DNA from: an uncultured Prevotella sp.
GTDB taxonomy: Bacteria > Bacteroidota > Bacteroidia > Bacteroidales > Bacteroidaceae
Direction of reading: 5' to 3'
NCBI GenBank assembly: GCA_900548745.1
Contig: URLQ01000091.1
Span: forward strand, 1 to 11,806
Length of the DNA: 11,806 nucleotides
Positions 1 to 7,540 of the stretch are shown here, piece by piece (position 1 is the first letter of the stretch; the number at the start of each line of letters is the position of its first letter). The translations under genes and the position numbers were made by a program. The notes under the pieces are model-generated. The model was not told the DNA's origin. It ran no database searches and saw only the letters and a list, made by a program, of their open reading frames with translations.

Positions 1-1
1 G

Positions 2-1078
2 ATGTGGCGAGTTCGGAAATTTCATTTTTACCAAGCCTTCAGTAATGGCTGGCGTAAGAGAATATTCAAGGAAATTGGGACGATTCTTCAAACCGACCGC
101 CTCCATCATTTCCTTTACGCTCTTTTCATCTGTGCCAATCGCAACAACTAACCGTTTTATATTTTCAGATAACGTAGATACCGTTTCATCAGAACTTGTA
201 TGGGTGCTTGTATGGGTACTTGTATGGGGTTCGTCAGTATCGCAATACCCTATAAGCATATAACGGTTCTTCAGTTCATGATGTTCGCCCACCATCAAAT
301 TACGGAAGAACCTGATGAGGAATGACTTGTTGGGCTCTATACCCTTTGACGGATTGCGATAGTTTGCACGAACAAGGGCATTGCGGAAGTACCAAGAGTT
401 ATCGGCAAACAAATCGTTGTCCACCTTGAAACCGATAGAGCGCAGATATTTGATGACAAACACCGCCGCTGTTCTTGTGTTGCCCTCACGAAACGGATGA
501 TTCTGCCATAGCAAGGTGACGAAATCTACAATGTGACTGATGATTTCATCCGTTGACAGTCCTTTATAACAAAAGTCTTTCTCTTGCTGAATGTCATATC
601 GCAATGCCATCATAATGTCGGCAGCACGGCCATACACAACAGTATCTCCTTGCAATATCCATTCCTTCTTGCTGATGTCATAGGGGCGCACTTCACCAGC
701 ATGTTTGAATACACCCTCAAACAAGTGCCTATGGATATTCAGAAATTCCAATGCTGTAAACGAAAAAGACTTCTCGCTCAGTAGCTTGGCTATATTGGCA
801 GCCACACGGTCAGCCTCTTCCTTTTCTGCATCGTCCTCGTCATGAGTAGTTTTGTTGACATAATACGACTTCAACTGTTCACGCACATCATCAATGGTAA
901 TATCGCCCTCAATGTGTCTGACAGCCGTCTCTTTCAGATAGTCAGACACCTTCAGTCCGTCAACATCTTGCAGACCGATAGCCGTGCGCCATGCCGAAGC
1001 CCTTTCGCGCTTATGTGGCTCTGCCACACGCGCATAGGTCTCAAAGTCTATATATTGTTGCTTGCTCTTGTCGCTCAT
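2..1078 (-). CDS. Fic family protein with C-terminal winged-helix-like tail (partial, runs off left edge)
   Basis: The sequence shows 359 codons from ATG at 1078 with no stop before the window edge. Residues 194-203 read HPFREGNTRT, the Fic active-site loop with catalytic His194. Fic enzymes transfer AMP or other phosphate-containing groups to protein hydroxyls. The loop departs from HxFx(D/E)GNGRxxR: Thr replaces the second Gly, and Ala205 stands where the last Arg usually is. Residues about 45-75 resemble the helical antitoxin-like segment found before many Fic domains and contain IEG, but Val rather than Ser/Thr lies four residues before the Glu. A Thr/His/Ser linker (residues 286-296) leads to a segment from about 305 that looks like the winged helix common at the end of Bacteroidetes Fic proteins, so little is probably missing. 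The ATG overlaps the TGA of an upstream remnant (ATGA). It lies at the downstream end of the restriction-modification operon. The fold call is firm; target and chemistry are unknown. Confidence 0.88.
   Translation of the reverse strand, partial: MSDKSKQQYIDFETYARVAEPHKRERASAWRTAIGLQDVDGLKVSDYLKETAVRHIEGDITIDDVREQLKSYYVNKTTHDEDDAEKEEADRVAANIAKLLSEKSFSFTALEFLNIHRHLFEGVFKHAGEVRPYDISKKEWILQGDTVVYGRAADIMMALRYDIQQEKDFCYKGLSTDEIISHIVDFVTLLWQNHPFREGNTRTAAVFVIKYLRSIGFKVDNDLFADNSWYFRNALVRANYRNPSKGIEPNKSFLIRFFRNLMVGEHHELKNRYMLIGYCDTDEPHTSTHTSTHTSSDETVSTLSENIKRLVVAIGTDEKSVKEMMEAVGLKNRPNFLEYSLTPAITEGLVKMKFPNSPH
194..229. repeat. 12-bp tandem repeat, three copies, inside the fic gene
   Basis: Three head-to-tail copies of a 12-bp unit read RCTTGTATGGGK on the plus strand, at 194-205, 206-217 and 218-229. 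The second copy differs at one base and the third at its last base. On the coding strand each unit encodes Thr-His-Thr-Ser, giving a flexible linker between the Fic domain and the C-terminal domain. Because the unit is a multiple of three, slippage would change linker length without breaking the frame. Confidence 0.9.
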
Positions 1079-1191
1079 CTTATTTGATTCTTATCTTCGC
1101 TAAACAACCTTTCTATTTGTTTGTCAAAATCAGACATTATTTTATGGCCTTGAATAATGCGATACTTGTCGTATTTTTTTGCGATTGACTA
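1078..1191 (-). pseudogene. Remnant resembling the C-terminus of a RhuM family protein
   Basis: On the minus strand a frame is open from just after a TAG at 1191-1189 and ends at a TGA that overlaps the ATG of the downstream fic gene. It contains KKYDKYRIIQ followed by MSDFDKQIERL. From memory of the family, the pattern (E/D)xKYRxIQD....SDFD(K/R) is typical of the extreme C-terminus of RhuM (virulence protein) family members, which are often found beside restriction-modification and Fic genes. No RhuM N-terminal or central region lies upstream: the next 140 bases are AT-rich, interrupted in all frames, and run into the end of the helicase gene. I infer that an upstream gene once overlapped fic and was deleted. 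The piece could still be translated as a 20-residue peptide from ATG at 1137 and serve for translational coupling. Confidence 0.45.
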
Positions 1192-1331
1192 TACATCATC
1201 ACCTCGTCAAACCATTTATCCGAAGGTATTCGAATTTTTCGGATAGTATCGTACAAATGGTCTTGTTTGTCGTATTTTCTTCCATAATATTCTACATCGG
1301 TTTAATCATGGTTTCTGCATATTTATTTGTT
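1192..1331. other. AT-rich stretch between helicase and remnant, no supported gene
   Basis: I see no coding sequence I can support between the helicase stop and the RhuM-like remnant. One minus-strand frame is open from about 1301 to 1137 without an early ATG, and another encodes only 28 codons (1285-1199). Base composition is more AT-rich than the flanking genes, which fits decayed sequence left by a deletion. Confidence 0.5.
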
Positions 1332-4148
1332 TCAACAATCGAACTCACCCTTTTCATTAAATACCGCATCAAAATCAGCATCTGTCAAGCAATTGAGAAC
1401 TTTGTTTCTTACAGCTATTTTGCAGAAATCCAACCGAAGCATTCTGTCTCCAAAAGAAGTATGGCGTAGTCTCAGCATTTGGATTCTACTAAAGCTTGGG
1501 CATTCTTGAGCATACTTGGCAAGGGCTTTTGCTTTTGGCAGATTATCGGCCTTGTCATCCCTATGTGGTTCAAGGATGGAAAAGTCATAACCACCATTTC
1601 CATCACTTCTGACGACAATAAAGTCGGGATAAAATCTCTTTATTTCATTGCCGCACTCATACGGAATACATAAAGCCCAAGGTTTGCGGTCTTGGTTGCG
1701 AAGCCTGCACACATACTGCGGATGCTTTCGTTCTTCATCAAGAGTCAGTGGTTCCCAGCCTTTTAAATTGAAAGTGGCTGTACCTTCTGAATTCACAAAC
1801 AGGTGATCAGTACAAGTGTCGCCATCATTGTCAAGGTCTACATTGATGGTTTCAGGTAAATGAAATAGACGCTTGGAAACAGAGCTACCTTGTGCAACGA
1901 GGTTGTTGTATTGCAGTCTGAACTTTTCAGAAAGAAATTTTGTCTTCGGGCGATACAAATCAGTCAATCGTTCAAACTCACCTTTGGCATAACCCATTAG
2001 TAAATCACGCTGATGCTGGTCGGCTGCATACAGAATAACATCATACATATATGAATAGTCGTCATCTTCTCCATACACATCTGCATATCTGTCGCCTATG
2101 CCTTCACCACACAACAAAATATTTGCTTGCTGATATTGGTGGTATAATCCGGCATCAGTTTTTGAAAAGAGGTCTGGACCTTGCTGAAAATCGTATGTAT
2201 TTCCACTCTTGTAAAATTCTACACTAAGGGTGTTCAACTGAAAAGTCAAAGCTTTTTCGACCAATGCATCATATTCGTTTGCAGCTTTCAGCTGCTCTAT
2301 ATATGTATGTATCCTTTCTGCAATAGCGTCTTTCACATCATCCACTGCTTTAGCAGTTGCGTCCATTCCAGTCATGACAGCAAGACGTGCCATATCGAAC
2401 AAAGCTCTCAGATAGTTCTTTGTTACAGTAGCCTTTTTTACCTCATAAGTCAGAATCTCTGCCTGATTAATGGCATCTTTCACTTTTTCATAAGGATCGA
2501 TGAAAGTATTGGAATTCACAGATATCTCTGATTTTTCCATATTGCCATTTTCAAATGTATTTTGATGTTGTAACAATTGGCTAACCTCTACCTTAGGTTT
2601 CTGTATATTTTGTGTCGTGCCATATTTTTCTGTTGTATCAGATGTATTTGTCGAGGAAGAGGCGGATGTATTTTTTGTAGACATTTCTTTTGTGTCAACA
2701 GTACCTGCGGAAGTTGTTTGAGCTGCGGATGTATGCGGTTGCTGTTGATTTACCGAAGTAGCAGCAACTGGTCTTTTTGCGGTCATCACCACAGTGGTCT
2801 TCTTGCCTTCCTGCACAGCCTGTATGTCAGTGGGCAAATCGCCTCCTTCTTCCTCTGACAGTTTTCTTACTACATCTGCCACTGTATCTGCGTCAAAATG
2901 AGGCAGATATAAATGCACATAGTTAAGCGATTCGTCCACCTCAACACGCATTCTTAATGGTGTGCGAATCATCCTGCCAAGCAATTGTGCTATGTATGTG
3001 GCATCTTTAGCCACACGATATGACATCATAGCCTCAGCACGTGGACAATCCCATCCCGTAGACAATGCCTCCTTGAAAAATACTATCTTTATGTTTCGAT
3101 CGTCATTGATGGCCGACGGTTCACAATAAGGCACCTCCAATCCGTTGACAGACAGTGTGCCTTGCTCACCAAAAGCATGAACCACCTCGCCTTTCTCAAA
3201 CGTTTCGCCCGTGCGTTTTTCCACTTCACGCAAACATTCGTCCAAATCGGTTGCAGATACTTTACCTGTCGTGCCTGCTTCCACCTGTATCAGGAAAATA
3301 GGACACACATTCTGACTATGTTGTTTCTCAGTATAGTCGTGCCAATGGAGGCACTTGTCCTTCCATTCGTCGGCAGCAGCTTGAAGCACTGCCAAGTTTT
3401 TGTTTATAGCACTTTCTTCTGGATAGTGAATCCCAACAATGTCCTTCAACAGTCCCGACTCACGCACCTCTTTCGGAGTTACAACCACCTTGTTCAAGGT
3501 TGAAAGACTTGCATTGGCCAGTGTATTGAAGCGTTCGGGAGTGGCACTCATGCCGATAATGAAAGGCAAAGCAGAAAGACCGTCTTTAGGACTTCCGTTT
3601 ACGAACTTCTGCATGATGGATGTCTGATTGACTTTTGCACCACGGTGTGCTTCATCAATAATGAGCACAAGATTCTGTCCGTATTCCTCTATGGTGTTTT
3701 CTATGGTTTCCCAAATCGTATAGTCACGACCATCGCCAATGCCAACCATCTTGCTGCCCTTGCCTAACTTCTGTGTATTGAGGAAATAAACCATACCAGG
3801 CTCAAGTTTCTCGCCGCGAAACGACTCATCCAATGTCTTGAACTGGCTTATAACGAGTTTGTTGCAATATCTCACCAATTTCTGCTTGCTTTGCTCGTTC
3901 AGTTCAGGCGAGTCGCTAAGCCAAATAAAGATACTTTCGGGTATGGCAGCCACCATTCCCTCGTCATCGCCACACAGCATCGATTCTATGAAGTTAGCCA
4001 TCATGATGGTCTTTCCTGCGCCAGTAGGAGCTGTGAACGATATGATTTGCTTCTGTCCGAAATGTTGCCAATTCATCTGCGCCATGGCAGCAGTTCGGCG
4101 GAGTTCGCTGACTCTGACTTTCTGAAAGGGTTTAAGAGATATGTTCAT
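1332..4148 (-). CDS. DEAD/DEAH helicase-endonuclease, type III restriction Res-like subunit
   Basis: This 938-residue protein is the probable ATP-driven motor and nuclease subunit of the restriction system. Superfamily 2 helicase motifs occur in order: Walker A APTGAGKT at 40-47, DEAH at 165-168, SAT at 201-203, motif V FKEALSTGWDCPRA at about 358-371 and motif VI QLLGRMIRTP at 388-397. A Ser/Thr/Gln-rich low-complexity linker (about 460-515) separates the motor from a large C-terminal part. Near the end YPDF (840-843) followed by ILEPH (858-862) resembles the D...ExK core of the Res endonuclease domain, but His862 stands where the Lys is expected. The start ATG at 4148 lies 14 bases after the methyltransferase stop, so the two are almost certainly co-translated. 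The pairing with a beta-class adenine methylase and the helicase-nuclease order favour a type III-like system over type I. Cleavage activity is uncertain. Confidence 0.9.
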   Translation of the reverse strand: MNISLKPFQKVRVSELRRTAAMAQMNWQHFGQKQIISFTAPTGAGKTIMMANFIESMLCGDDEGMVAAIPESIFIWLSDSPELNEQSKQKLVRYCNKLVISQFKTLDESFRGEKLEPGMVYFLNTQKLGKGSKMVGIGDGRDYTIWETIENTIEEYGQNLVLIIDEAHRGAKVNQTSIMQKFVNGSPKDGLSALPFIIGMSATPERFNTLANASLSTLNKVVVTPKEVRESGLLKDIVGIHYPEESAINKNLAVLQAAADEWKDKCLHWHDYTEKQHSQNVCPIFLIQVEAGTTGKVSATDLDECLREVEKRTGETFEKGEVVHAFGEQGTLSVNGLEVPYCEPSAINDDRNIKIVFFKEALSTGWDCPRAEAMMSYRVAKDATYIAQLLGRMIRTPLRMRVEVDESLNYVHLYLPHFDADTVADVVRKLSEEEGGDLPTDIQAVQEGKKTTVVMTAKRPVAATSVNQQQPHTSAAQTTSAGTVDTKEMSTKNTSASSSTNTSDTTEKYGTTQNIQKPKVEVSQLLQHQNTFENGNMEKSEISVNSNTFIDPYEKVKDAINQAEILTYEVKKATVTKNYLRALFDMARLAVMTGMDATAKAVDDVKDAIAERIHTYIEQLKAANEYDALVEKALTFQLNTLSVEFYKSGNTYDFQQGPDLFSKTDAGLYHQYQQANILLCGEGIGDRYADVYGEDDDYSYMYDVILYAADQHQRDLLMGYAKGEFERLTDLYRPKTKFLSEKFRLQYNNLVAQGSSVSKRLFHLPETINVDLDNDGDTCTDHLFVNSEGTATFNLKGWEPLTLDEERKHPQYVCRLRNQDRKPWALCIPYECGNEIKRFYPDFIVVRSDGNGGYDFSILEPHRDDKADNLPKAKALAKYAQECPSFSRIQMLRLRHTSFGDRMLRLDFCKIAVRNKVLNCLTDADFDAVFNEKGEFDC

Positions 4149-4162
4149 ATTGGGTATCGTCG

Positions 4163-6601
4163 TTATTTTGTTGCATAATTGATACGGAAATTATCCAAAT
4201 AGTCGCGGTAGAGCTGGAAGGTTTTCATCCCTTTCAGTTCGTTTGTCATAGCGAGGTACGCATTCTGGCTGTCTGTAATCAGATACACCACTTTTATTTC
4301 GGGGTGTTGGCTTATGTCTTCCTTGAAACGTACAAAGAAAGCCTCATCCGTCAATATTGCCATGCGGTTGTCTGGCAAAATGGCATAATCGTCTGTGATA
4401 CTCTCTGGACATTTGCCTATTGCCCCTGCTTTCATCCACAGCAACGGCAACAATTCTTGCAACTGGCGTCCTCTCGCCACAGAACGCTTGTCCAAAAAAC
4501 CAAGCTTGAAGAAGGCAGCATTAGCCTTGAATCCATCGCTCATTGGCATTTTCACCGGAATGGTTTCCTCTATCTGTCCCATCACCTCGCTCACCTCAGC
4601 CTTTATTCGCTTGAAGTCGGCATCCTTTTCTGCCACGATGTAGAAGTGGGTGATGTGGCTGTTGCCGTCTAATGCTTCCATCCATGCCTCCGCCTCATTT
4701 GTGTCAAACAAAATGCTGGCATTATAGCTGTCATCTTCTGACACGAGGAACGGCACATCGTCGCTCATCGTTGGCAACTTCACATCTTTTTGCTTGTTGG
4801 CAAGCGTCACCAAGGCCTTCTTCTGCTTCTTTGTGGCTTCAGCTGGCAGGAAGTTGATTTGCGTAAACTTCCTGTCGGTCAGTTTCGTTTCTGTCTGTGA
4901 TGTTATGTAGTCGCCCACGATGGGCTTTCCGTTCACATCCTCGCCAAGTATGCTACACTTCGTTCGTGGCCAGTTCACATAGCGGGCAATGCCCCACTTT
5001 TCCCATTCTTCATCGCCGGGTCGAATACCTTGCGGTCTCAGTTCCTTTTCTTTCGGCTCACCAATCTCATTGTTAGTCACCATAATGCAACGGCGGTGTC
5101 CGCCATCTTCCTTGTTCAAGAGGTTTACGGCATGGAGGGTCGTACCACTTCCGGCAAAGAAGTCAAGAATTAGGGCGTTGGGCTTGTTGGCGACAAAGAA
5201 GCGGATAGTGTCATGGACGGCGTAGAGAGATTTGGGAAATTCAAAACGTTTATCTAAAAAGATTTTTCTTAACATTCCACTTCCTTGACGACTTGCATCA
5301 TGATTTGATATTGTCCATTGAGTTGATGGTAAATATGCAGGTTTATAATCACGATCATCTAAGATATATGAGCCATCAACATTGGTTCCAAGAATCTTAT
5401 ATTTTCCACTTTTAACTTTATTATGCTCTCCTTTTTTGAGATAATTAATAGCCATACCCCTATCAGTAAAACCACCAAGTCTTACAACATGTTGTTTCTG
5501 CAATTCAAGCAAAGTATCCTTGCCAATTCTCCAACACCCTTCTGTTCCATCTAAATGAATAGGCCAAATTGCAATTGTCCCATTGGGCGATATATATGAA
5601 TGTCTATCTACATTCAGTGGTAATGGTTCTCCTGCTCCCTTAAAATATTTACCATCCTCTGAAACTAAAACAGGATAAAAAAGATTTGGCCTATGATTTC
5701 TCATATTATTCGTTCCGGTTCTTAGTAAGCCTTCCCAATGAACACTATTTTTTGAAGTGTTTTTCACCCCTCCCATCCATTCTGATTGAAGTTCAAGAAC
5801 AGCAGGAACACATACGCCTATTTTAACAAAGTATATATATTCATCCGTTCTCGTAAAATCAGTAAGCCTTGAAACGCCGCCTGGATTAATACTACAACTC
5901 ACCATCTGAATCCTCGCCTCAGGGAAGATCTGTTCCAACAGACAACCAAGGTGATGATATTCCAGTTCATCAATCGTAACAATCAGTACAGAGTCGTTAG
6001 GATTGAGCAGCTTCTTGGCTATCTTCAACCGTGCCTCCATCATCGACAACCACTTGGAGTGACGATACGCATCCGTACCGTCAACATAGTCGCAGTTGTA
6101 TTTCCAATCGTGCGAGTCGGGCTTGTTGTAAGGAGGGTCTATATAGATGCAGTCCACCATACCCGGATAAAGATAAGCAAGAGTCTGTAAGGCATGATAA
6201 TTATCCGCCTCTATCAGCGTATGCCACAAGTCGCTGTCGGGTGCATTCTCCACACTGTCCATGGGCTTCAGATAAGGATATATCACATCGCCACGCTGCG
6301 CCACAGCCACTAAATCGTCAAGCAAGAAAGTCTTATCCTCAAGAGAAGCAAGATTTCGGCACACGGCATTGTCTTTCTCAATGTCTTGCACCTCATACAC
6401 GTCATTAGGAGTATTGCCACGCAAAGCCACCTTCGTGCCACGACGAATCGTCACCTCTGGCATAAGTACATTATCAGGTAAATGGTTCTCGTAAACCAGT
6501 CCAAACCTTTTCTTCTTAGTCAGTCGAGCCACCTCTTCTCTGATTTGCTCTTGCAATTCAGTATTAGGTATTCGCTCTATATATCGGTCTATTGCAGCCA
6601 T
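4163..6601 (-). CDS. Site-specific DNA adenine methyltransferase, type III Mod-like subunit
   Basis: This 812-residue protein probably transfers a methyl group from S-adenosylmethionine to N6 of adenine in the host recognition site and gives the system its specificity. The catalytic motif IV DPPY is at 155-158, inside YIDPPYN, and the AdoMet-binding motif I, DFFAGSGTT, is at 480-488. This order (IV before I) defines the beta class used by type III Mod proteins. The stretch between them, about 235-455, is the expected target recognition domain. An N-terminal region (1-130) and a long C-terminal region (about 560-812) match my recollection of methylases that always travel with a DEAD/DEAH helicase. 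The ATG at 6601 lies 29 bases after the upstream fic stop, with no clear Shine-Dalgarno. DNA encoding the recognition domain (about 5240-5880) is markedly more AT-rich than the rest of the gene. The recognised sequence cannot be read from here. Confidence 0.92.
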   Translation of the reverse strand: MAAIDRYIERIPNTELQEQIREEVARLTKKKRFGLVYENHLPDNVLMPEVTIRRGTKVALRGNTPNDVYEVQDIEKDNAVCRNLASLEDKTFLLDDLVAVAQRGDVIYPYLKPMDSVENAPDSDLWHTLIEADNYHALQTLAYLYPGMVDCIYIDPPYNKPDSHDWKYNCDYVDGTDAYRHSKWLSMMEARLKIAKKLLNPNDSVLIVTIDELEYHHLGCLLEQIFPEARIQMVSCSINPGGVSRLTDFTRTDEYIYFVKIGVCVPAVLELQSEWMGGVKNTSKNSVHWEGLLRTGTNNMRNHRPNLFYPVLVSEDGKYFKGAGEPLPLNVDRHSYISPNGTIAIWPIHLDGTEGCWRIGKDTLLELQKQHVVRLGGFTDRGMAINYLKKGEHNKVKSGKYKILGTNVDGSYILDDRDYKPAYLPSTQWTISNHDASRQGSGMLRKIFLDKRFEFPKSLYAVHDTIRFFVANKPNALILDFFAGSGTTLHAVNLLNKEDGGHRRCIMVTNNEIGEPKEKELRPQGIRPGDEEWEKWGIARYVNWPRTKCSILGEDVNGKPIVGDYITSQTETKLTDRKFTQINFLPAEATKKQKKALVTLANKQKDVKLPTMSDDVPFLVSEDDSYNASILFDTNEAEAWMEALDGNSHITHFYIVAEKDADFKRIKAEVSEVMGQIEETIPVKMPMSDGFKANAAFFKLGFLDKRSVARGRQLQELLPLLWMKAGAIGKCPESITDDYAILPDNRMAILTDEAFFVRFKEDISQHPEIKVVYLITDSQNAYLAMTNELKGMKTFQLYRDYLDNFRINYATK

Positions 6602-6630
6602 TCTATAATCTATATTTATTGTTTATGTAT

Positions 6631-7179
6631 TTACTTTTCATACCCCTCATAATAGTAGCTCTGCTCTATTCCCTTGAATATCACTTCACGGTTCTCCGTG
6701 TCAGAAGTAAGATTCTGCGAGAGGAGGTAGCGCAGTTCGAGGTCGTTGATAGGTGAGCGTTCCATTGCCGAGAGATATTGGTCTTTGTCAACATACTGCC
6801 AATTGACCACTTTGCCAAGAGAGCGTTTGAGCATCATGTCGAGCCAGATGCGTGTGGAGCGACCGTTACCTTCCATGAAAGGATGACACACATTCATCTC
6901 GACATATTTTTCAATGATATGCTCAAAGGAATCTTCAGGCATTTTCTCTACGGCAGCGAGGGCTGCTTCAAGATAAAGACTATTGGCAAAGCGGAAACCG
7001 CCTTTGGCTATATTCTTATCGCGGATGACACCAGCAAACGGGTATAGCCCATCAAACAGATAATGATGTATCTGCTGAAGACCTACTGTAGTTCCAACTG
7101 GAATTTTATCTATATCGCCCGATTCATAGAAGCGGTGTGCGTTATCTAACGATTTTTCGTCTATTTCCTTTGTTGTCAT
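6631..7179 (-). CDS. Class III Fic domain protein adenylyltransferase (NmFic-like)
   Basis: This 182-residue protein carries a full Fic core. HPFMEGNGRSTR at 99-110 matches HxFx(D/E)GNGRxxR exactly, with catalytic His99, so AMP transfer from ATP to a protein hydroxyl is expected. The C-terminus contains SYYYEG (174-179), matching the class III inhibitory motif (S/T)xxxE(G/N), in which the Glu blocks productive ATP binding until the helix moves. The whole protein closely resembles what I remember of Neisseria meningitidis NmFic, which works as a tetramer-regulated enzyme and modifies DNA gyrase. The gyrase target here is inference. The gene starts 21 bases after the XRE regulator stop and ends 29 bases before the methyltransferase ATG, so it is embedded in the operon rather than standing alone. 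It may be a toxin that fires when the neighbouring system is disturbed. The family call is firm. Confidence 0.93.
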   Translation of the reverse strand: MTTKEIDEKSLDNAHRFYESGDIDKIPVGTTVGLQQIHHYLFDGLYPFAGVIRDKNIAKGGFRFANSLYLEAALAAVEKMPEDSFEHIIEKYVEMNVCHPFMEGNGRSTRIWLDMMLKRSLGKVVNWQYVDKDQYLSAMERSPINDLELRYLLSQNLTSDTENREVIFKGIEQSYYYEGYEK

Positions 7180-7200
7180 AATCTTCTAATTGTATTCATC

Positions 7201-7461
7201 TTACTGGTTTGATGAGATATTAAGAAGTTTCTCTGCTTCTATCTCAATCCGGCTTTTCTTCGTCTGCACAATGAGAGAGCGGACATCCACATCAAGTGCC
7301 TCTGCCACTTGAAAAAGGGTTTCGAGGCTTGGTTGCGAACTGTTGGTACACCACTTGCTCACAGTAGCCGGGTCCTTGCCCAATTCATCTGCCAGCCATT
7401 TAGCCGTCCTTTTGTTTTCAACCAATACTATCTTGATGCGATTGATATCTTTCTTTGTCAT
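7201..7461 (-). CDS. XRE family helix-turn-helix regulator, probable controller of the operon
   Basis: This 86-residue protein is almost entirely a five-helix XRE (Cro/C1-type) DNA-binding domain, residues about 8-66. The helix-turn-helix covers roughly 19-40, with TAKWLADELG and TVSKWCTN as its two helices. A short charged tail follows. It is the first gene after the promoter, in the position and at the size of the C (controller) proteins that time restriction against modification, and it directly precedes a Fic gene as many antitoxin or regulator genes do. The ATG at 7461 is preceded by GAAAGGA, one of the better ribosome binding sites in this window, which supports the chosen start. Autoregulation through the palindrome in its own promoter is inferred. 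It might instead act as an antitoxin partner of the Fic protein. Confidence 0.88.
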   Translation of the reverse strand: MTKKDINRIKIVLVENKRTAKWLADELGKDPATVSKWCTNSSQPSLETLFQVAEALDVDVRSLIVQTKKSRIEIEAEKLLNISSNQ

Positions 7462-7486
7462 ATCCTTTCATGTGTTTCTTGGTCTA

Positions 7487-7515
7487 CAAAGGTAAAAATT
7501 ATCTTGGATAATCAA
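7487..7515 (-). promoter_or_regulatory. Promoter of the regulator-fic-mod-res operon with embedded palindrome
   Basis: On the minus strand TACCTTTG (7494-7487) matches the Bacteroidetes -7 consensus TAnnTTTG. A TTG at 7515-7513 lies 18 bases upstream, near the usual 19-21 for the -33 element. The start codon at 7461 is about 25 bases below the -7 box. A perfect inverted repeat ATTATC-TTG-GATAAT (7498-7512) fills the spacer, and an additional half-site ATTATCCA lies at 7533-7540. A dyad in this place would block RNA polymerase when bound, so it is a likely operator for the XRE protein. Confidence 0.6.
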
Positions 7516-7540
7516 GAAAGATTACGGAAATAATTATCCA

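Noticed and set aside
194..229. Possible CRISPR-like repeats
   Set aside because: The units are only 12 bp, directly tandem without spacers, and lie in frame within a coding sequence.
1199..1285. 28-residue minus-strand ORF in the gap below the helicase gene
   Set aside because: It lacks a ribosome binding site and is not family-like. It lies in AT-rich, probably decayed sequence.
45..6408. Many plus-strand ORFs of 60-125 codons opposite the defence operon
   Set aside because: They are antisense shadows of well-supported minus-strand genes, with atypical residue composition and no start signals.
1332..6601. BREX or DISARM core
   Set aside because: No PglZ phosphatase, BrxC-like ATPase or DISARM-specific genes are visible. 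The methylase-helicase pair by itself fits a type III-like restriction system better.
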